A stretch of 64,000 nucleotides of DNA from Charina bottae. Its lineage: Eukaryota > Chordata > Lepidosauria > Squamata > Charinaidae. This document shows positions 12,822 through 24,139 of the stretch, one piece after another; positions within the stretch are counted from its first letter, which is position 1; every line of letters begins with the position of its first letter. Below the pieces are notes generated by a model. The model saw only the letters and a list, made by a program, of their open reading frames with translations, searched no databases and was not told where the DNA came from. A program made the translations under genes and the position numbers. Where the stretch lies: NCBI GenBank assembly GCA_023362775.1, contig JALMGJ010000002.1, positions 62,511,914 through 62,575,913 on the forward strand, written 5' to 3'.

Positions 12822-12890
12822 CAGTGTTTCTCAACCTTGGCAGCTTTAAGATGTGCAGACTTCCAACTCCCAGAATTCCCCAGCCAGCAT
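12822..12890 (+). mobile_element. Half copy of a palindromic hAT-type MITE
   Basis: Left arm only: cagtgtttctcaaccttggc through to cagaattccccagccagc. The mirror-image right arm seen in other copies (39507, 28110) is missing. Confidence 0.7.
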
Positions 12891-12900
12891 GTAAGTAAAG

Positions 12901-14050
12901 GCTGGGAAGGACCTTGAAGATCATCTTGTCCAAGCTTTTGCCCAGTGCTGGAATCCATTACTACACAATCCCTGACAGATGGCCATCCAGAAACACCTCC
13001 AGTGAAGGGAAGCTCACCCCTCCCAAAGCAGTTTGTTCCTCTGTTGAACAGTTGTTACTATTAGGAAATTCTTCCTGATATACAGTGGAAATCTGCATTC
13101 TTGTATTTTAAATCAATTGAGGAACAATCCTGAATGAGTCTTTTCCACCCTCTCCATGACAACCCTTCAAATACTTAACACAGCTATTATGTGTTCCTGT
13201 AGTTTTCTTTTCTCCAAGATAGACATACACCAGTTGTTCTTGTAAGTTTTTTTTCCAGGCTGTTTACCATCTTGATCTCCTCTGGACATATTCCAGCTTG
13301 TTAAAGTCCTTCCTAAAATGTGGTACCCAGAGCCGGATGCATTATTCTATATATAGTCTGACCAATTCAAAGTAGACAGGAATGATGATGAATTGGGATC
13401 TTGGCACTTCAATTCTGATTATGCTAGCTAGGATTACATATAACAGGGGTTTTTTTACCCCAAGATCCTATTTGCAGTATTACTGCCCAATATGGTCTCA
13501 CCCATCCTGTACTCAAAGATTTTGATTTATTTTCTCTTCAAATGAAGGACTTTCAATTTGTATATCTTGAAATTGATGGACAAATTGAAATTGATCTTAT
13601 TGATTTCAACACTGTTTAGGCTTGGCAATATTCTCCTGAATCCTGATACTGTGTTTGCTGTTTCCTCTATTTTTATGATTTCTGGAAATCTAATAAAAAA
13701 TCTTTCAACCTCTCATCAAATTAATTTATAAATATGTTGAACAGTACAGGGAATCTTGTGGTGTGCCACTCAATACTTCTTTCCAGTTTGACATCAACTC
13801 ATTGGGTACAATTGTTTAGTCAGCTCTGTACCCATTCAATGGTAGCATAATCAAGCCCATCTTTTCTCAACTTCTCTACCAGAATCTCATGAGAGACTAC
13901 ATCAAATGCTTTGCTGAAATTAAGAGACACAATGTGTACTACATTCCCATGATCAGCTAGACTAGTGACTCTACCAGAAATGGGCATCAGGTTGTTTGGC
14001 ATGAAGATAAACCTGTGCTATCTTCTGCATTGTTCAGATTTCTACATCTC
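12901..14050 (-). mobile_element. Old CR1-clade LINE, 3' portion
   Basis: On the plus strand the sequence runs ggaccttgaagatcatcttg, then gaaattcttcctgatat, then ctcctctggacatattccag, then tgtggtacccagagccggat. This is the order of the reverse complement of amniote CR1. At 13820-14002 the minus strand encodes a reverse transcriptase piece, VHIVSLNFSKAFDVVSHEIL, corresponding to the usual LDFSKAFDTVSH motif around the first catalytic Asp. Here the preceding aspartate has become Asn. The frame is broken in many places, so this is an ancient inactive copy. Confidence 0.8.
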
Positions 14051-14797
14051 TACACATATGTACCACTTCCTTCACATATAATGCCCCTCCCCCATATCTG
14101 GCATATCCCTTTTGAATGAATTAGGCCCTTGTATACTTGCATTCCACACATGTGTTTTGTCTTTCCCCATATTCTATTCATTCATATAGAAACAGAATCC
14201 TTGGGGTATATGACTTGACCTTTTCCTTACTTATCAGGTGCTTCTTTATTGATTGATTGATTTGGGTTTGTAGATGAACAGTGTATGTGGATGTTTGCAT
14301 AAATTTGAAATTTGATTGCCACCTGGGGCCTCAGGAGAGGTTTATTATGGAAGAATGCTACCTGCTAAGGAATTATTAGGAAGATTAGGCTGAAGAAGGA
14401 TATGCTGTTAGATTTTTTCATCCACTTTTTCCCATTGCATCTGGTTCTTTACTTGGCTATTGATTCCTTGCTGGATTTGCTGGATCTCTTAACCATCAGG
14501 GTCTTCTGGATCACTTGGCAGAGATGCATTCTTGCCCTTATTGTTCTGCTATTTCCTCAGAAATTAGATTCAAAAACTCATGTTGTCATTGCTGCTGACC
14601 ATTTCTGTAAGATATTCCTTAGAGTTCAATCTTGTCATTCATGCCTACTTGGTATATACCATAGAGTCTACCTGGAACCATTGTGAGAAATTTTCCTGGT
14701 ATAATGGGTGAACTGCCAACATTTGCAGATCAAGCACAAGTCAATTCCTCCTTTGCATCCACTATGAAGCTGGGGCTTGGAGGTCATAAATAGCTTA

Positions 14798-15083
14798 TCC
14801 TAGAGCAGAGCTTTCCAAACTGTGTGTCGCGACACAAAAGTGTGTCGCCACACACAGACTGGTGTGTCGCCACACAACCCGGAAGCGCTGATCATCATCA
14901 GCGCTTCCGGGTTTTCCCGTGGCGACACACCAACTGCAGCGCGCAAAACCCGAAAGCGGAGCAGCGCTTCCGGGTTTTTGCGCGCTGCCGCAAGGACGGC
15001 ACTTCTGGGTTTTCCCGCCGTGACACACCAACGCCGGTTGGTGTGTCGCCGCGGGAAAAACTTTGGAAAGCCCTGTCCTAGAG
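14798..15083. mobile_element. GC-rich hAT-type MITE with perfect 8-bp TSD
   Basis: The element (14806-15075) starts cagagctttccaaac and ends gtttttcc...ctttggaaagccctg in mirror image, giving imperfect terminal inverted repeats of about 14 bp. It is flanked by perfect 8-bp duplications, tcctagag, at 14798-14805 and 15076-15083. An 8-bp TSD with CA..TG ends is diagnostic for hAT transposons. The interior is CpG-rich and folds on itself: cccggaagcgctgatcatca with its complement gcgcttccggg, and repeated ggtgtgtcgcc motifs. No transposase is encoded. Overlapping open frames here are by-products of the palindromes. Confidence 0.9.
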
Positions 15084-15629
15084 ATATTATTAACATTGGA
15101 ATAGCAGTTAAACTGTTTTAGGGGTACATCCGTTCAATTAGTCTCACAGTAAAAGAGTGCTTTATGTTTCAATTTTACACTGCATACTTAGGTAATGATT
15201 CTAACAAGTGGTGTCTGTCCAGTTTAGGCTAGGGCACAACTGCAACTGTTCTAGAGAAGGACACACTTGACAAGGGTAACAATGGCTTAGTTACATTTAG
15301 AGTGAGTTTCCAATGTGCTGCTCTTGGACTACTATTGAAGTAGTAAACAGCCATTGGTGAAGAATGTTGCAACAAGGATTCTGGTATGCTGTTTCTTAAA
15401 GGGTCATAAGTTTCCAGCATAGACTGAGCTAATTATCAGTTTGTTTCTGGACATAAATCAAATATTGATGATAGCATAGGTAGATATTTGTCTATGGTCC
15501 TAGACTAATAAAAATAGAAACAAATGCAAAGCTTAAAAGTACATGGTAAGCCAGGCATGAAGCAATTAATAATAAAAAGAGGATACCAACCAACTTCTGC
15601 AAGCCATAAATATTGCTAAAAACTTGGCA

Positions 15630-16665
15630 CTATCTTAGCAGTTGCCTGTATTTGGTCTTATAGGAAAAAGTCTATAACCCTTTGCCCAGAGAGACAATTT
15701 AAGACTTCTGACAATTAGATGTATAAATGCTAGATGCCATGGGTGATACAATGTGCAAATTAACGGGGCATGGGTTACTCTGGAACACACACAAATGTGA
15801 TTATCATATGGAAGACTAGTATATCTACCTGTTGTTGTTATAATGAGCAACATGCCAAATGGGCTAAGGTAAAAAACTTCCCGGAGGAGCTTGTAAGATG
15901 TTATAAAAGTATCTAGAGCTCAAGCAAGGGGGGACCAGCAGTTGTGCCATAATGGAAGTGAGAAGATTTAGCCTTGTCATTTTGAAGATCTAAATCCCAA
16001 ATACTCTGTTTATTCAGCCAAGGCTTTATCTGGGCCAAAGAGTGATATAGCTAGGAAAGAAAAGCCACAATTAGTCAAATAAGGGTCAATTTGCCTCCTC
16101 AGAGATGAGGTAAACCTGTCTATCAGAATAAGGTGAACCAAAGACGCATCCCTCAAATGTGTTTCAACTGAAATCTGAAATGGCAAAGTCTCACACAGAC
16201 CCCAAGAGAGATTCCGCCAAGATCTAACCAAATAGAGGCATTTGAGGTGAGCAAGGGGCACTGAGTACAGCTACTGGAAATTTAGACTGAATAACTTGCA
16301 AAGGAGAAGCATCTTTATAGACACATAGCTGGGGACCCTGACTTTATGTAATTTAATTGTTGCAGGGATGTAGACTTTGCCTTGACTGATCACATATTTA
16401 AGGACCATGTTGAAGGTGGTTTGGGCTCTTATAGAGCTCATTTAGTTGATTATTCCAGAAGGTAGAAGGTTGGAAGTGTATGCCTAGATATTTAAAGTCC
16501 TTAACCTGGTCAAGTGGTTTTTTATTAATTTTCCATCAAACTGGGAACTTCAAACATTTTCTAAAATCTTAGTTTTTGAATAGTGGTATTTATGAAGGCC
16601 ACTTGGGTTATGGATAGAATGGTCATATCATCTGCATTAAAAAAATTGAAAGAGAGCATGTGTAA
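15630..16665 (-). mobile_element. Decayed non-LTR retrotransposon ORF2 fragment
   Basis: On the minus strand a reverse transcriptase active-site remnant reads FNADDMTILS (the ADD codons are at 16627-16635). It is followed by a diverged FKYLGIH-like block, a frame at 16010-16261, and a C-terminal part at 15635-15853 reading GRYTSLPYDNHICVC. The LPYD..C.C arrangement resembles the zinc-finger region at the end of some LINE ORF2 proteins. I could not assign the clade; a Vingi/Ingi-like element is one guess. Several stops and frameshifts show it is inactive. Confidence 0.55.
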
Positions 16666-16722
16666 GGAGAGCATGTGCTTAAGACTAAGACACATTAAAC
16701 CCTAAAGTATTATACATTAAAT

Positions 16723-16777
16723 CAGTGTTTTTCAAGAAGGCCACACATCTTAAAGTTGCCAAGTTTGATAAACACTG
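16723..16777. mobile_element. Miniature copy of the palindromic hAT-type MITE
   Basis: Only 55 bp: cagtgtttttcaag joined to cacatcttaaagttgcc and ending aaacactg. Flanks are near-identical 8-mers, cattaaat and cattaaac, at 16715-16722 and 16778-16785. Confidence 0.75.
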
Positions 16778-16785
16778 CATTAAAC

Positions 16786-19398
16786 TTTAAACCCTTCCTA
16801 TGACTCAACTGTGATGATGCTTAGCCTCCAGGACTGAGAGAAAGGGCCTTTTGTGAGGCATCTGGAGCAAGCTATGTTTGATGTTACCCTTGTCATGACA
16901 TCATAATCTATGTCATTTATGAAGTTGCATCATAAATGTGTGTGGTGCCAATTGACATCCTTGCTTCCCCAGTCCCATGGACACCTATGGTCAACTGTGG
17001 AATTCTTTGTCTCATGAAACTGAGTTGTTCTATCTCTCTTACTCTTTCACTGTATGGTAAAAGCAGTAGAAAAAGATTAGTTTTATTGGAAAAGGTTTTT
17101 TTTAATCTGCCGCCAGTGTTTGATCTGCTGGATTGATTTCTGTTTTCATGTATTTGAAGTATTATTCTATTATAAACTTGATTTTAATTATTGTTGGCTC
17201 TCATGAGTTAAATCTAGAAATAATTCTCTAAATAAATAAATGCTTAAAATTGAAGTTAGATAGGCCTATCTCTTGCTCTCTAGACTGCAAAGACTGGATT
17301 GGCCTGGCAATGTTATTTAAGGTGCTTTAACTCTTAAATTTAATTTTGTTCACCCCTCCGTGTGTATGTGCGCATGTGTGTGTGTGTGTGTATACAAAGT
17401 TTTCTTTCCTTTGGGGACATCAATCCAAGCTGACATCTTCATGTCAGTGACATTTGTCACTGAAAAGGAAATAGACAAGCAAAGTCACATCATGTTAATC
17501 ACAGTATGTTAATTTTCAGCTTCCATCTCTTTGCTAGATTCTGCAATGTATGGGCTTTCTTTATGTAGCTGCCCCTGGATCCTTTGGCCTTAGAAAATTT
17601 TCCTTACCATTTTGAGTGTGGGAAAGCACTGCAAAACCTGCCCCATTCCTTGTAACCAATTTTCAGGCATCAGAGAATCTAGTCAAATCTTATGTGTCCC
17701 AGCTTAGTATTAACCATCTCTGAGCTGGTACTGAGATACGCAAATGCAGCTCTTCTAGACCTACATAAATCATTGCTCTCTTGGCTCTGGAATATTGGCG
17801 AGGGGGCTATAAAATGGCCATTAGCAAGGCCCAGAATTACTTTGGCCAGCGATGTGGGGAAAGTTCCTCTTAGTCTTCTCCTACAGTGGTTTCTGAAGAT
17901 CTTTTGGTCCTGGCTTTGTTCAGGAGGGAGGAGGACAATGGTGTGAAAGGACATATCCCTTCCTACCTGCGATGTCTCCCAACTGCTGGTCAGATAAGGA
18001 GACCCCTGTGGCATGAAAGGTGATTTTCTTTGGCATTGGCCTGTCTCAGCCATTGGCAATTGTGAGGAAAAGGCAAGCTGAGTGAAAGTATGGATCCTTT
18101 CCTACTTCTGGTCTCTCTTAGCTGTTCATCAGCCGGGGAACAGAACTTTTCTGGATTTGCTGGTCTCTTTCAACCAGACGAGTGCTCTAAGGGGAATCCC
18201 TACAGCCTACGCTTGAGATACATGGGCTGGGAGAGTCCTCAGTGCATGCCAAAGTCTCTCTGGACTGGCTGCTCTATATGTGTTGTTCAGCTGATGCTGA
18301 AACTGCTGATCCTGGGAGGGCTTTGGGTTGTCTGCCTCCTGCACAGTCTGTGGGATTTCCAAGAGCCTGCGTTGTAGTGCACATGCACACCCCAAGCCTA
18401 AGTGACCCCTCAGTCAATGCTGCAGGAGAAAGTTGTTCTTAGCCTCCCTTTGTGAAGCTCATCCAAAAAGGTTCCTCTCATTTTTTCCCCTGTTGTATTA
18501 GGCAGAAGGCTGAGAGATGCTCTGAAGTAGATCTAAAAGAAGTAACCTGGTCACATCACTTTATTATAGAAGATAGGGGACCACTGTTGCTTTGTTAAGC
18601 AGCTTTGAGAAGATGCTTCTTTCAAAGCTTCATTGAAACTTTACACAGCCCTATCAGAGAACACGAGTAGACTCTAGGATGGGGAAGAAGCTTGAGTGAG
18701 CCAGTTTTTTAGTCACAACATTATGGTCTTATTAAAGTTTAAATGTTTAGAGCATTCATGTTTTTCTTTACTGATGGTGCTTCAGTGTTCCCAAGAAAAC
18801 TATACATTATCAACAGTGGAAAAACCATGACTCCAAGTGGGTTATTTTTGAACACAAGCACCCTAGGTGTTCAGTGGAATTTAGGGCTGCAATTCTGTAA
18901 CCGCTATTAAGTTAGCTGGAAAAGAGAACTGTACAATGTGCTTTGAAAGACAGAGGGAGAAGAGGAAAAATAACAGTATTGGGGCTAGGAAAGTTATATG
19001 CAATCCCTTAATAACGTTTGTAAATATTTGTAATATTCATTTACTTTGCTCCTTCTTTTCTCCCTTTTCCATGGAAGTTGAAACGAGGGGCATTTCATTT
19101 GTTCCTTGCTCCAGAGTGTCAATGAATTAATGTAGAATCTTTGTACAGATTCTACCAGAATTCAATGAGCTGCTCCATACTGTCCTATTTTTATTCATTT
19201 TATTTATTTAAAGCCTCCAGCAGTCTTCTCTGTCGGGTAGAATTCCTACAGTCAGGTGTTTTGTAAGTCAGGTGCTTGTAAGTCATGCTGTATTTGACTT
19301 TTTAGCCAATAGAGCAAGCATCCAAAGTATCGGGCAGAAAGTCTGAGATGTAACACTGATTCTAGATATGAGTTGCCCTGGATGAACCTGCATTGGTT
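16786..19398. other. Intergenic stretch, no gene seen
   Basis: Contains a (GT)n run at about 17367-17391. The open frames at 17.68-18.44 kb lie on both strands, show no known domain and no splice or codon pattern that I would trust as a gene. Confidence 0.55.
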
Positions 19399-19403
19399 CT
19401 GGT

Positions 19404-19839
19404 TGATGGAGTCTTGAAGGTTAATAAAAGAACTCCAAGCAGCTAACAACAATCTTGCAGAGTAAACCAGCATGAACCAGCAGGGAACTTGCACTTTAAG
19501 CTTAATTGCGTTCAGAAATAAATTCAGTCTTCACACATTACTTAGATGAAAAAAAATAGAGATAGCTTACATTTATTCAGTAGATCTGGATACGAGTAGA
19601 TTCATAGTAGATCTGCGTGCAAGTGAGATGAAATGGATGAGAGCTGCATGGTGCAGCCCTCCTGCTTGCAGGTGTGCCCGAAGCATAACGGAGAATGTGA
19701 ATCCCCAAACCAAGAAGGAGGAAGAGGAAATCATGTGACTCAGGTAACATCCCACAAGCACAATAGAGATGTGTTTACTAGAAAGACCCCCTATTATGCT
19801 TATGAGACAATGCTGAGTTGACTCCTGACAATCCCAACA
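19404..19839 (-). repeat. 3' LTR of the copia element (complete)
   Basis: 436 bp, TG..CA on both strands (plus strand tgatgga to cccaaca). On the minus strand it is preceded by a purine-rich tract, gagaaggggtg, which fits the polypurine primer. It contains an AATAAA signal on the minus strand near 19570. Confidence 0.88.
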
Positions 19840-19851
19840 CCCCTTCTCAAG

Positions 19852-20250
19852 TTAGCATGTCTCAGAGTCCACAAGGTTCAACTTCTTCCACAGTTCTTGG
19901 TAACTGCTCCTCGGCAACGGCTTCATGAGAATGTCCGCAGTCATATTCCTTGTGGGACAATAGTCTAGTCTGACTATTCCTTGCTCTTGCAAGTTTATTA
20001 CTGCATGATACTTAACATCAATGTGTTTAGTTCTCCCATTAATCTTTTCTGACTGTGAGAGCCTAATACAATTTTGGTTGTCTTCATAGACCTGAATAGG
20101 GGTAGATTCCTCTATCCCCATGTCTTCAAGCAGTAGCTTGTGCCATGAAACCTCTTTGCATGTTTCTGCTGCTGACACATACTCCGCCTCAGTGGATGAA
20201 TGTGCGACTGTATCTTGCTTACAGCTTCCCCAGCTTACTGCTCCAACCCC
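19852..20250 (-). pseudogene. copia RNase H domain remnant
   Basis: Encodes the C-terminal RNase H of the pol polyprotein. Visible motifs are HSSTEAEYVSAAE (the catalytic Glu region typical of copia RNase H), YEDNQNCIRLSQ (DNQ), NGRTKHIDVKYH and ADILMKPLP (the ADI-KPL motif), followed by a stop after VDSETC. RNase H removes the RNA strand during reverse transcription. The frame is continuous with the RT fragment upstream except for one in-frame TAA near 20250. The stop codon lies a few bases before the polypurine tract, as expected for the end of pol. Confidence 0.85.
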
Positions 20251-20826
20251 TTAGAAAAATACATGCCCACTAGTGGATTTACGGTCAGTAATGTCTTCTG
20301 CCCAATCCGCTTCTGTAAACCCCACTAGTTTTGGATTGTCTGTGGCTGGTAGCTTTAGTTTTAGGTGTATGGTGCCCTTTAGGTACCTTCCCACCCACTT
20401 AACACCAGTCCAGTCTCTCTGTGTGGGTGTGCTAGTCTTTCTACATAGAATGTTTACTGCAGCTGCTATGTCTGGCCTAATGGCAGTGGCTAGATACAAT
20501 AGCTTACCTATGGCACTTTTATAGCCAGTGTTCTCTGGTAAGAGTTCACTAGGTTCCTGTTGCTTGTGGAAACCTGTTTCCATTGGTGTTGGCATAGGAT
20601 TGGCATTTTGCAGTCCTAAGCTTTCCAACAGGTCTAGGATCTTTTGCTTCTGGCTTAGAAGAAAGCTTCCATCTTCTTCCTTTTCAATCTGTATCCCCAA
20701 GTAGTAGCTGGCATTGCCCAGATGCTTGACTTCTACTTCTTTGTTCAGGTTGGACACAATTTCATTGAAGTCTTCTTTGTTATTATGGCAGATCATCAAA
20801 TCATCCACATAACAAATAATGTACAC
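20251..20826 (-). pseudogene. copia reverse transcriptase, catalytic part
   Basis: A 191-residue frame beginning MYIICYVDDLMI, where YVDD (codons at 20800-20811) is the catalytic motif of copia reverse transcriptases. Further family signatures follow in order: LGIQIEKEEDGSFLLSQKQ, MPTPMETG, IGKLLYLATAIRPDIAAAVN and TDRKSTSGHVF. The usual end, TSGYVF(F) before the RNase H, is preserved. The upstream RT part sits in a different frame (20864-21103), so there is a frameshift near 20830-20900. It makes cDNA from the element RNA in active relatives. Confidence 0.9.
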
Positions 20827-20863
20827 CTCTCTGCCATTTCTGCGTCTTGTGTAGAGACAGGGA

Positions 20864-21103
20864 TCAGCTTGGCCTTGAACGAAGAAGTACTTGGTTCAAC
20901 TTCTTATTCCATGCTCTTGCTGCTTGCTGCAGGCCATAAATCCCCTTCTGAAGTTTGCAAATGAGTTGCTGCATCTTAGGATCAGTGAAGCCTGAAGGCT
21001 GTAGCATGTACAGTTCTTCCTCTATCTCTCCATGCAGAAATGCAGCTTTTACATCCAGGTGCTCAACACTCATGTTCCTGGAAGCTGCTAGACTCAGGAG
21101 CAT
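20864..21103 (-). pseudogene. copia reverse transcriptase, N-terminal part
   Basis: Reads MLLSLAASRNMSVEHLDVKAAFLHGEIEEELYM, then QPSGFTDP and CKLQKGIYGLQQAARAWNKKL. DVKAAFLHG contains the first catalytic Asp of copia RT, and LxKxxYGLxQAxRxW is a family signature. It ends in a frameshift; the next frame resumes with ADPCLYTRRRNGREVYIICYVDD. Confidence 0.88.
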
Positions 21104-21484
21104 CCTGATTGTGGTATATTTTACAACAGGAGCAAAACATAATCAAGTCCATATTTTTGTGAATAGCCTTTTGCAACTAGTCTAGCTTTGTATCTTTGTA
21201 CTTCTCCATTTTCATCTTGTTTGGCTTTGAAAACCCATTTGCATTCCTTTCTTGCCTTTTGGTAGTTTTGTCAAAGTCTATGTTTTGTTCTTCTGTAGAG
21301 CTTCTAGCTCTTCTTGTACTGCTTTCTTCCACTTGCTTGCTTCATCTGGTGGCATTTGCTGCACTTTGTTCCATGATGCAGGTTCTTTCGGTAACAATGA
21401 CCTTGCAAGGTAGGTGAGTCTCTCGGCTGGAACTCCTTTGTTGGATTGTGTTGAGTGCCTTGGAGCAGGTTCAGGAGAGGCACT

Positions 21485-21979
21485 TCATGGTTCAACCCCT
21501 TCTGCATCCTCAGCCTCGTCATCTGACTCTGGTGGAGTTTCTGCCTGGGCTTCTATCTCCCTCTGGGTCGGTGTGGTGGTTGTGTCTTCGGATGTTGTGC
21601 TAAACATCTCAAGCTGGTAACTGCCACTGTTGGTTTCTGTGCAGTCATCATCAGCATGACTATGGTAGCCTTTCTCTCGTTCATCGAAGTACACCACTCT
21701 GCATGTGCTTACTTTTCCTATCTTTGGGTTCAGAATTCTCTTTCCCTTGCTTCCTGGAGCATACCTGATCATGATGCCTTCTTCAGCTCTGGGGTCTAGT
21801 TTGGATCTCTTTTCTTTTGGTATGTGTGCATAAGCTTTGGATCCAAACACTCTAAGATGCTTTACACTTGGTTTGCATTCATGCCATAGCTCAAAAGGTA
21901 TGTCAGAGTATACAGCGCTGGGGCTGCCAATGTTCCTTCTAGACCTCAGAGTAATACGTTCTATTGAGTAAGCAGACAC
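21485..21979 (-). pseudogene. copia integrase C-terminal region
   Basis: The frame contains IPFELWHECKPSVKHLRVFGSKAYAHIP and later KGKRILNPKIGKVSTCRVVYFDE, matching the end of copia integrase (PFELWxGxKPxxxHLRxFGxxAY). It then enters an acidic, low-complexity linker (TTTTPTQREIEAQAE, PPESDDEAEDAEG) that usually separates integrase from reverse transcriptase. The first 30 or so residues come from the neighbouring LTR-like block and are not integrase. Confidence 0.85.
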
Positions 21980-22418
21980 TCACAAGAAATTAGATAAAAT
22001 AGTCTATTTACTCTATATACATACGCAGTCCATTGTTGTTGTTTATTCGTTCAGTCGCTTCCGACTCTTCGTGACTTCATGGACCAGCCCATGCCAGAGC
22101 TTCCTGTCGGCCATCACCATCCCCAGCTCCCCCATGGTTGAGTCATAACGTCCAACAGATACAGATGATAATGAAGATAGTAATGAGAGAAGAATGAACA
22201 CCAGAGCTCCTCTGCTTATATACTTAAATTGACCAATCACATTATAGGTCAAATTCATTATCTACCACACCCAGCTTCAACTATATCAGCTGTGGTATGA
22301 GTCACTTCTTTCATCATTCTTCAACAATGGCTGCTGATAGAATGACTTGCAGAACTTAATGCCTCTCACCTGTCTAATTAGTCTAGCTGTAAATTCTGTG
22401 TATTATACAAACCCCAAC
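21932..22418 (-). mobile_element. LTR-like block inside the copia integrase
   Basis: On the minus strand this runs from tgttggggtttg to agaaggaaca, so the ends are TGTT and AACA in mirror image. It has a CCAAT box (gaccaatcac on plus), a tatataagcagagg TATA-like box, and a downstream Bov-B piece. This layout resembles a solo LTR from another family. I did not find a convincing target-site duplication, so the boundary is tentative. Confidence 0.45.
22034..22142 (-). mobile_element. Bov-B 3' end fragment inside the LTR-like block
   Basis: Plus-strand gttgtttattcgttcagtcg, then ccgactcttcgtgacttcat, then ggaccagcccatgccagagc, is the reverse complement of the Bov-B tail seen at 1200-1320. The copy is 5'-truncated to about 100 bp. 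Confidence 0.85.
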
Positions 22419-22533
22419 ATATTACCTCGTTGGCTTTGGTTGGCAGTCTATTCTGTAAGTATGTACAGTAGCTGTTAAAACAGCATCTGCCCAGTATTTG
22501 TCAGGCAGATCTGCTTCTAAAAGCATACATCTT
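22419..22533 (-). pseudogene. copia integrase core fragment, left of the L2 insertion
   Basis: On the minus strand it reads MLLEADLPDKYWADAVLTATVHTY followed (with a frameshift) by LQNRLPTKAN. This matches the copia integrase segment with LPxxYWAEAV and YLxNRLPTK. It continues across the L2 insertion into 24376-24409. Confidence 0.85.
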
Positions 22534-24139
22534 TTGGGAACAGTTTGACCCTGTTGGTCCTGAGGAAGTGGACAGAGTCCTCTGGTCTGTAAATGCCACC
22601 ACCTGCCAATTAGATCCTTGTCCCTCCTGGCTGGTGAAAGCAGCCCGGGGGGTGACTTGTGGTTGGGTCCAAGTGATGGTAAATACATCCTTGAGTGAGG
22701 GGGTGTTCCCAGCAGCTTTCAAGGAAGCGCTGGTGCACCCCCTCCTCAAGAAGCCATCGTTGGACCCTACTATACTGGATAATTTTCGTCCAGTCTCCCA
22801 CCTCCCCTTTTTGGGGAAGGTGGTTGAGAAGGTGGTGGCGTTACAGCTCCAGAGGATTTTGGATGAAACGGATTATCTGGACCCCTTTCAGTCAGGTTTC
22901 AGGCCGGGTCATGGGACGGAAACTGCATTGGTCGCGCTTATGGATGATCTTTGGTGGGAGCGAGATGGAGGCAGTGCATCCATTCTCGCTCTTCTTGACC
23001 TCTCAGCGGCATTCGATACCGTCGACCATGGTATCCTTCTGGGACGGCTCAGGGAGTTGGGGGTGGGTGGCATGGTTCTGCGCTGGTTCACCTCCTTCCT
23101 CCAGGGCTGATCCCAGTCGGTGTTGATAGGGAGCAAGAGAGCCAGTCCACGGGCCCTTCTTTGTGGGGTTCCGCAGGGCTTGGTACTCTTGCCGCTCCTT
23201 TTCAACATCTACATGAAACCTCTGGGCGAGATCATCCGTCACCATGGGCTGAGGTATCATCAATATGCTGATGATACCCAATTATACATCTCTATCCCGG
23301 GTGAAGTAAATGATGCAGTGACCACCCTGTCCAAGTGCCTGGGGGCTGTAGGGGTCTGGATGGGGAAAAACAGGCTTCAGCTGAACCCTGGTAAGACAGA
23401 GTGGCTGTGGATTAATGGCCCCTCGGTTTCTGGGAATTTGTCATCTTTAGTTCTGGATGGGGTCGCACTTCCCCAGACAGACCCGGTGCGTAACTTGGGG
23501 GTCCTCTTGGACTCACGACTCCTGCTCGAAGAGCAGGTGTCAGTCGTGGCCAGGAGGGCCTTTGCTCAACTTCGTGTTGTGCGCCAGTTACGCCCTTTCC
23601 TTGACCGAGAGGCCCTTCGAACGGTCACTCATGCCCTGGTGGTCTCTCATATAGATTACTGCAATGCACTCTACATGGGGCTACCCTTGAAGAAGCTACA
23701 GCTGGTGCAGAATGCGGCAGCACGGGCAGTTTTAGGTGCATCAAGATCTGCACACATAACACCTCTGCCCCGTGAGCTGCATTGGGTGCCAGTTTGCTTC
23801 CGGGTCCAATTCAAGGTGTTGGTTATCACCTTTAAAGCCCTACATGGCACGGGACCAGGTTATCTGAGGGACCGCCTCACCCCCATTACATCTTCCCGTC
23901 CCACCCGATCTTACAGAGAGGGCATGCTACGGACCCCTTCTATGAAAGAATTCCACCTAACGGGGTCCCGGAGGCGAGCCTTCTCTGCAGTAGCACCTGC
24001 CCTATGGAACATCCTCCCACCAGGGATAAGACAGGCCCCCTCGCTCCTGGATTTTAGAAAAAAAATAAAAACCTGGCTCTGTGATCTCGCCTGGGGCAAA
24101 AAGGAAAGCAGTCAAGCCTGGGGATGGCTGATCCCTTAG
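22534..24139 (+). pseudogene. L2 ORF2 reverse transcriptase, one in-frame stop
   Basis: A single reading frame across 22568-24139 interrupted only by TGA at 23108-23110 in LQG*SQSV, where CpG decay of a CGA arginine codon is a likely cause. In order: NFRPVSHLPFLGKVVEKVV, FQSGFRPGHGTETALVALMDD, LALLDLSAAFDTVDHGILL (first catalytic Asp), GVPQGLVLLPLLFNIYM, and the catalytic YADD at 23264-23275 (HQYADDTQLYIS). The C-terminal region has RELHWVPVCFRVQFKVL and FSAVAPALWNILPPGIRQAPS. The motif set fits the L2 clade. The 5' endonuclease domain is absent through 5' truncation. In live relatives it performs target-primed reverse transcription. Confidence 0.9.

Noticed and set aside
14795..15121. Four overlapping open frames of 78-99 residues
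   Set aside because: All lie in the palindromic GC-rich MITE and arise from its inverted repeats.
17679..18442. Possible gene in overlapping frames on both strands
   Set aside because: No domain, no supporting splice sites or conservation signal visible; frames of this size are expected by chance.
22610..23281. Minus-strand frames across the L2 copy
   Set aside because: Shadows of the plus-strand reverse transcriptase, which has all the expected motifs.
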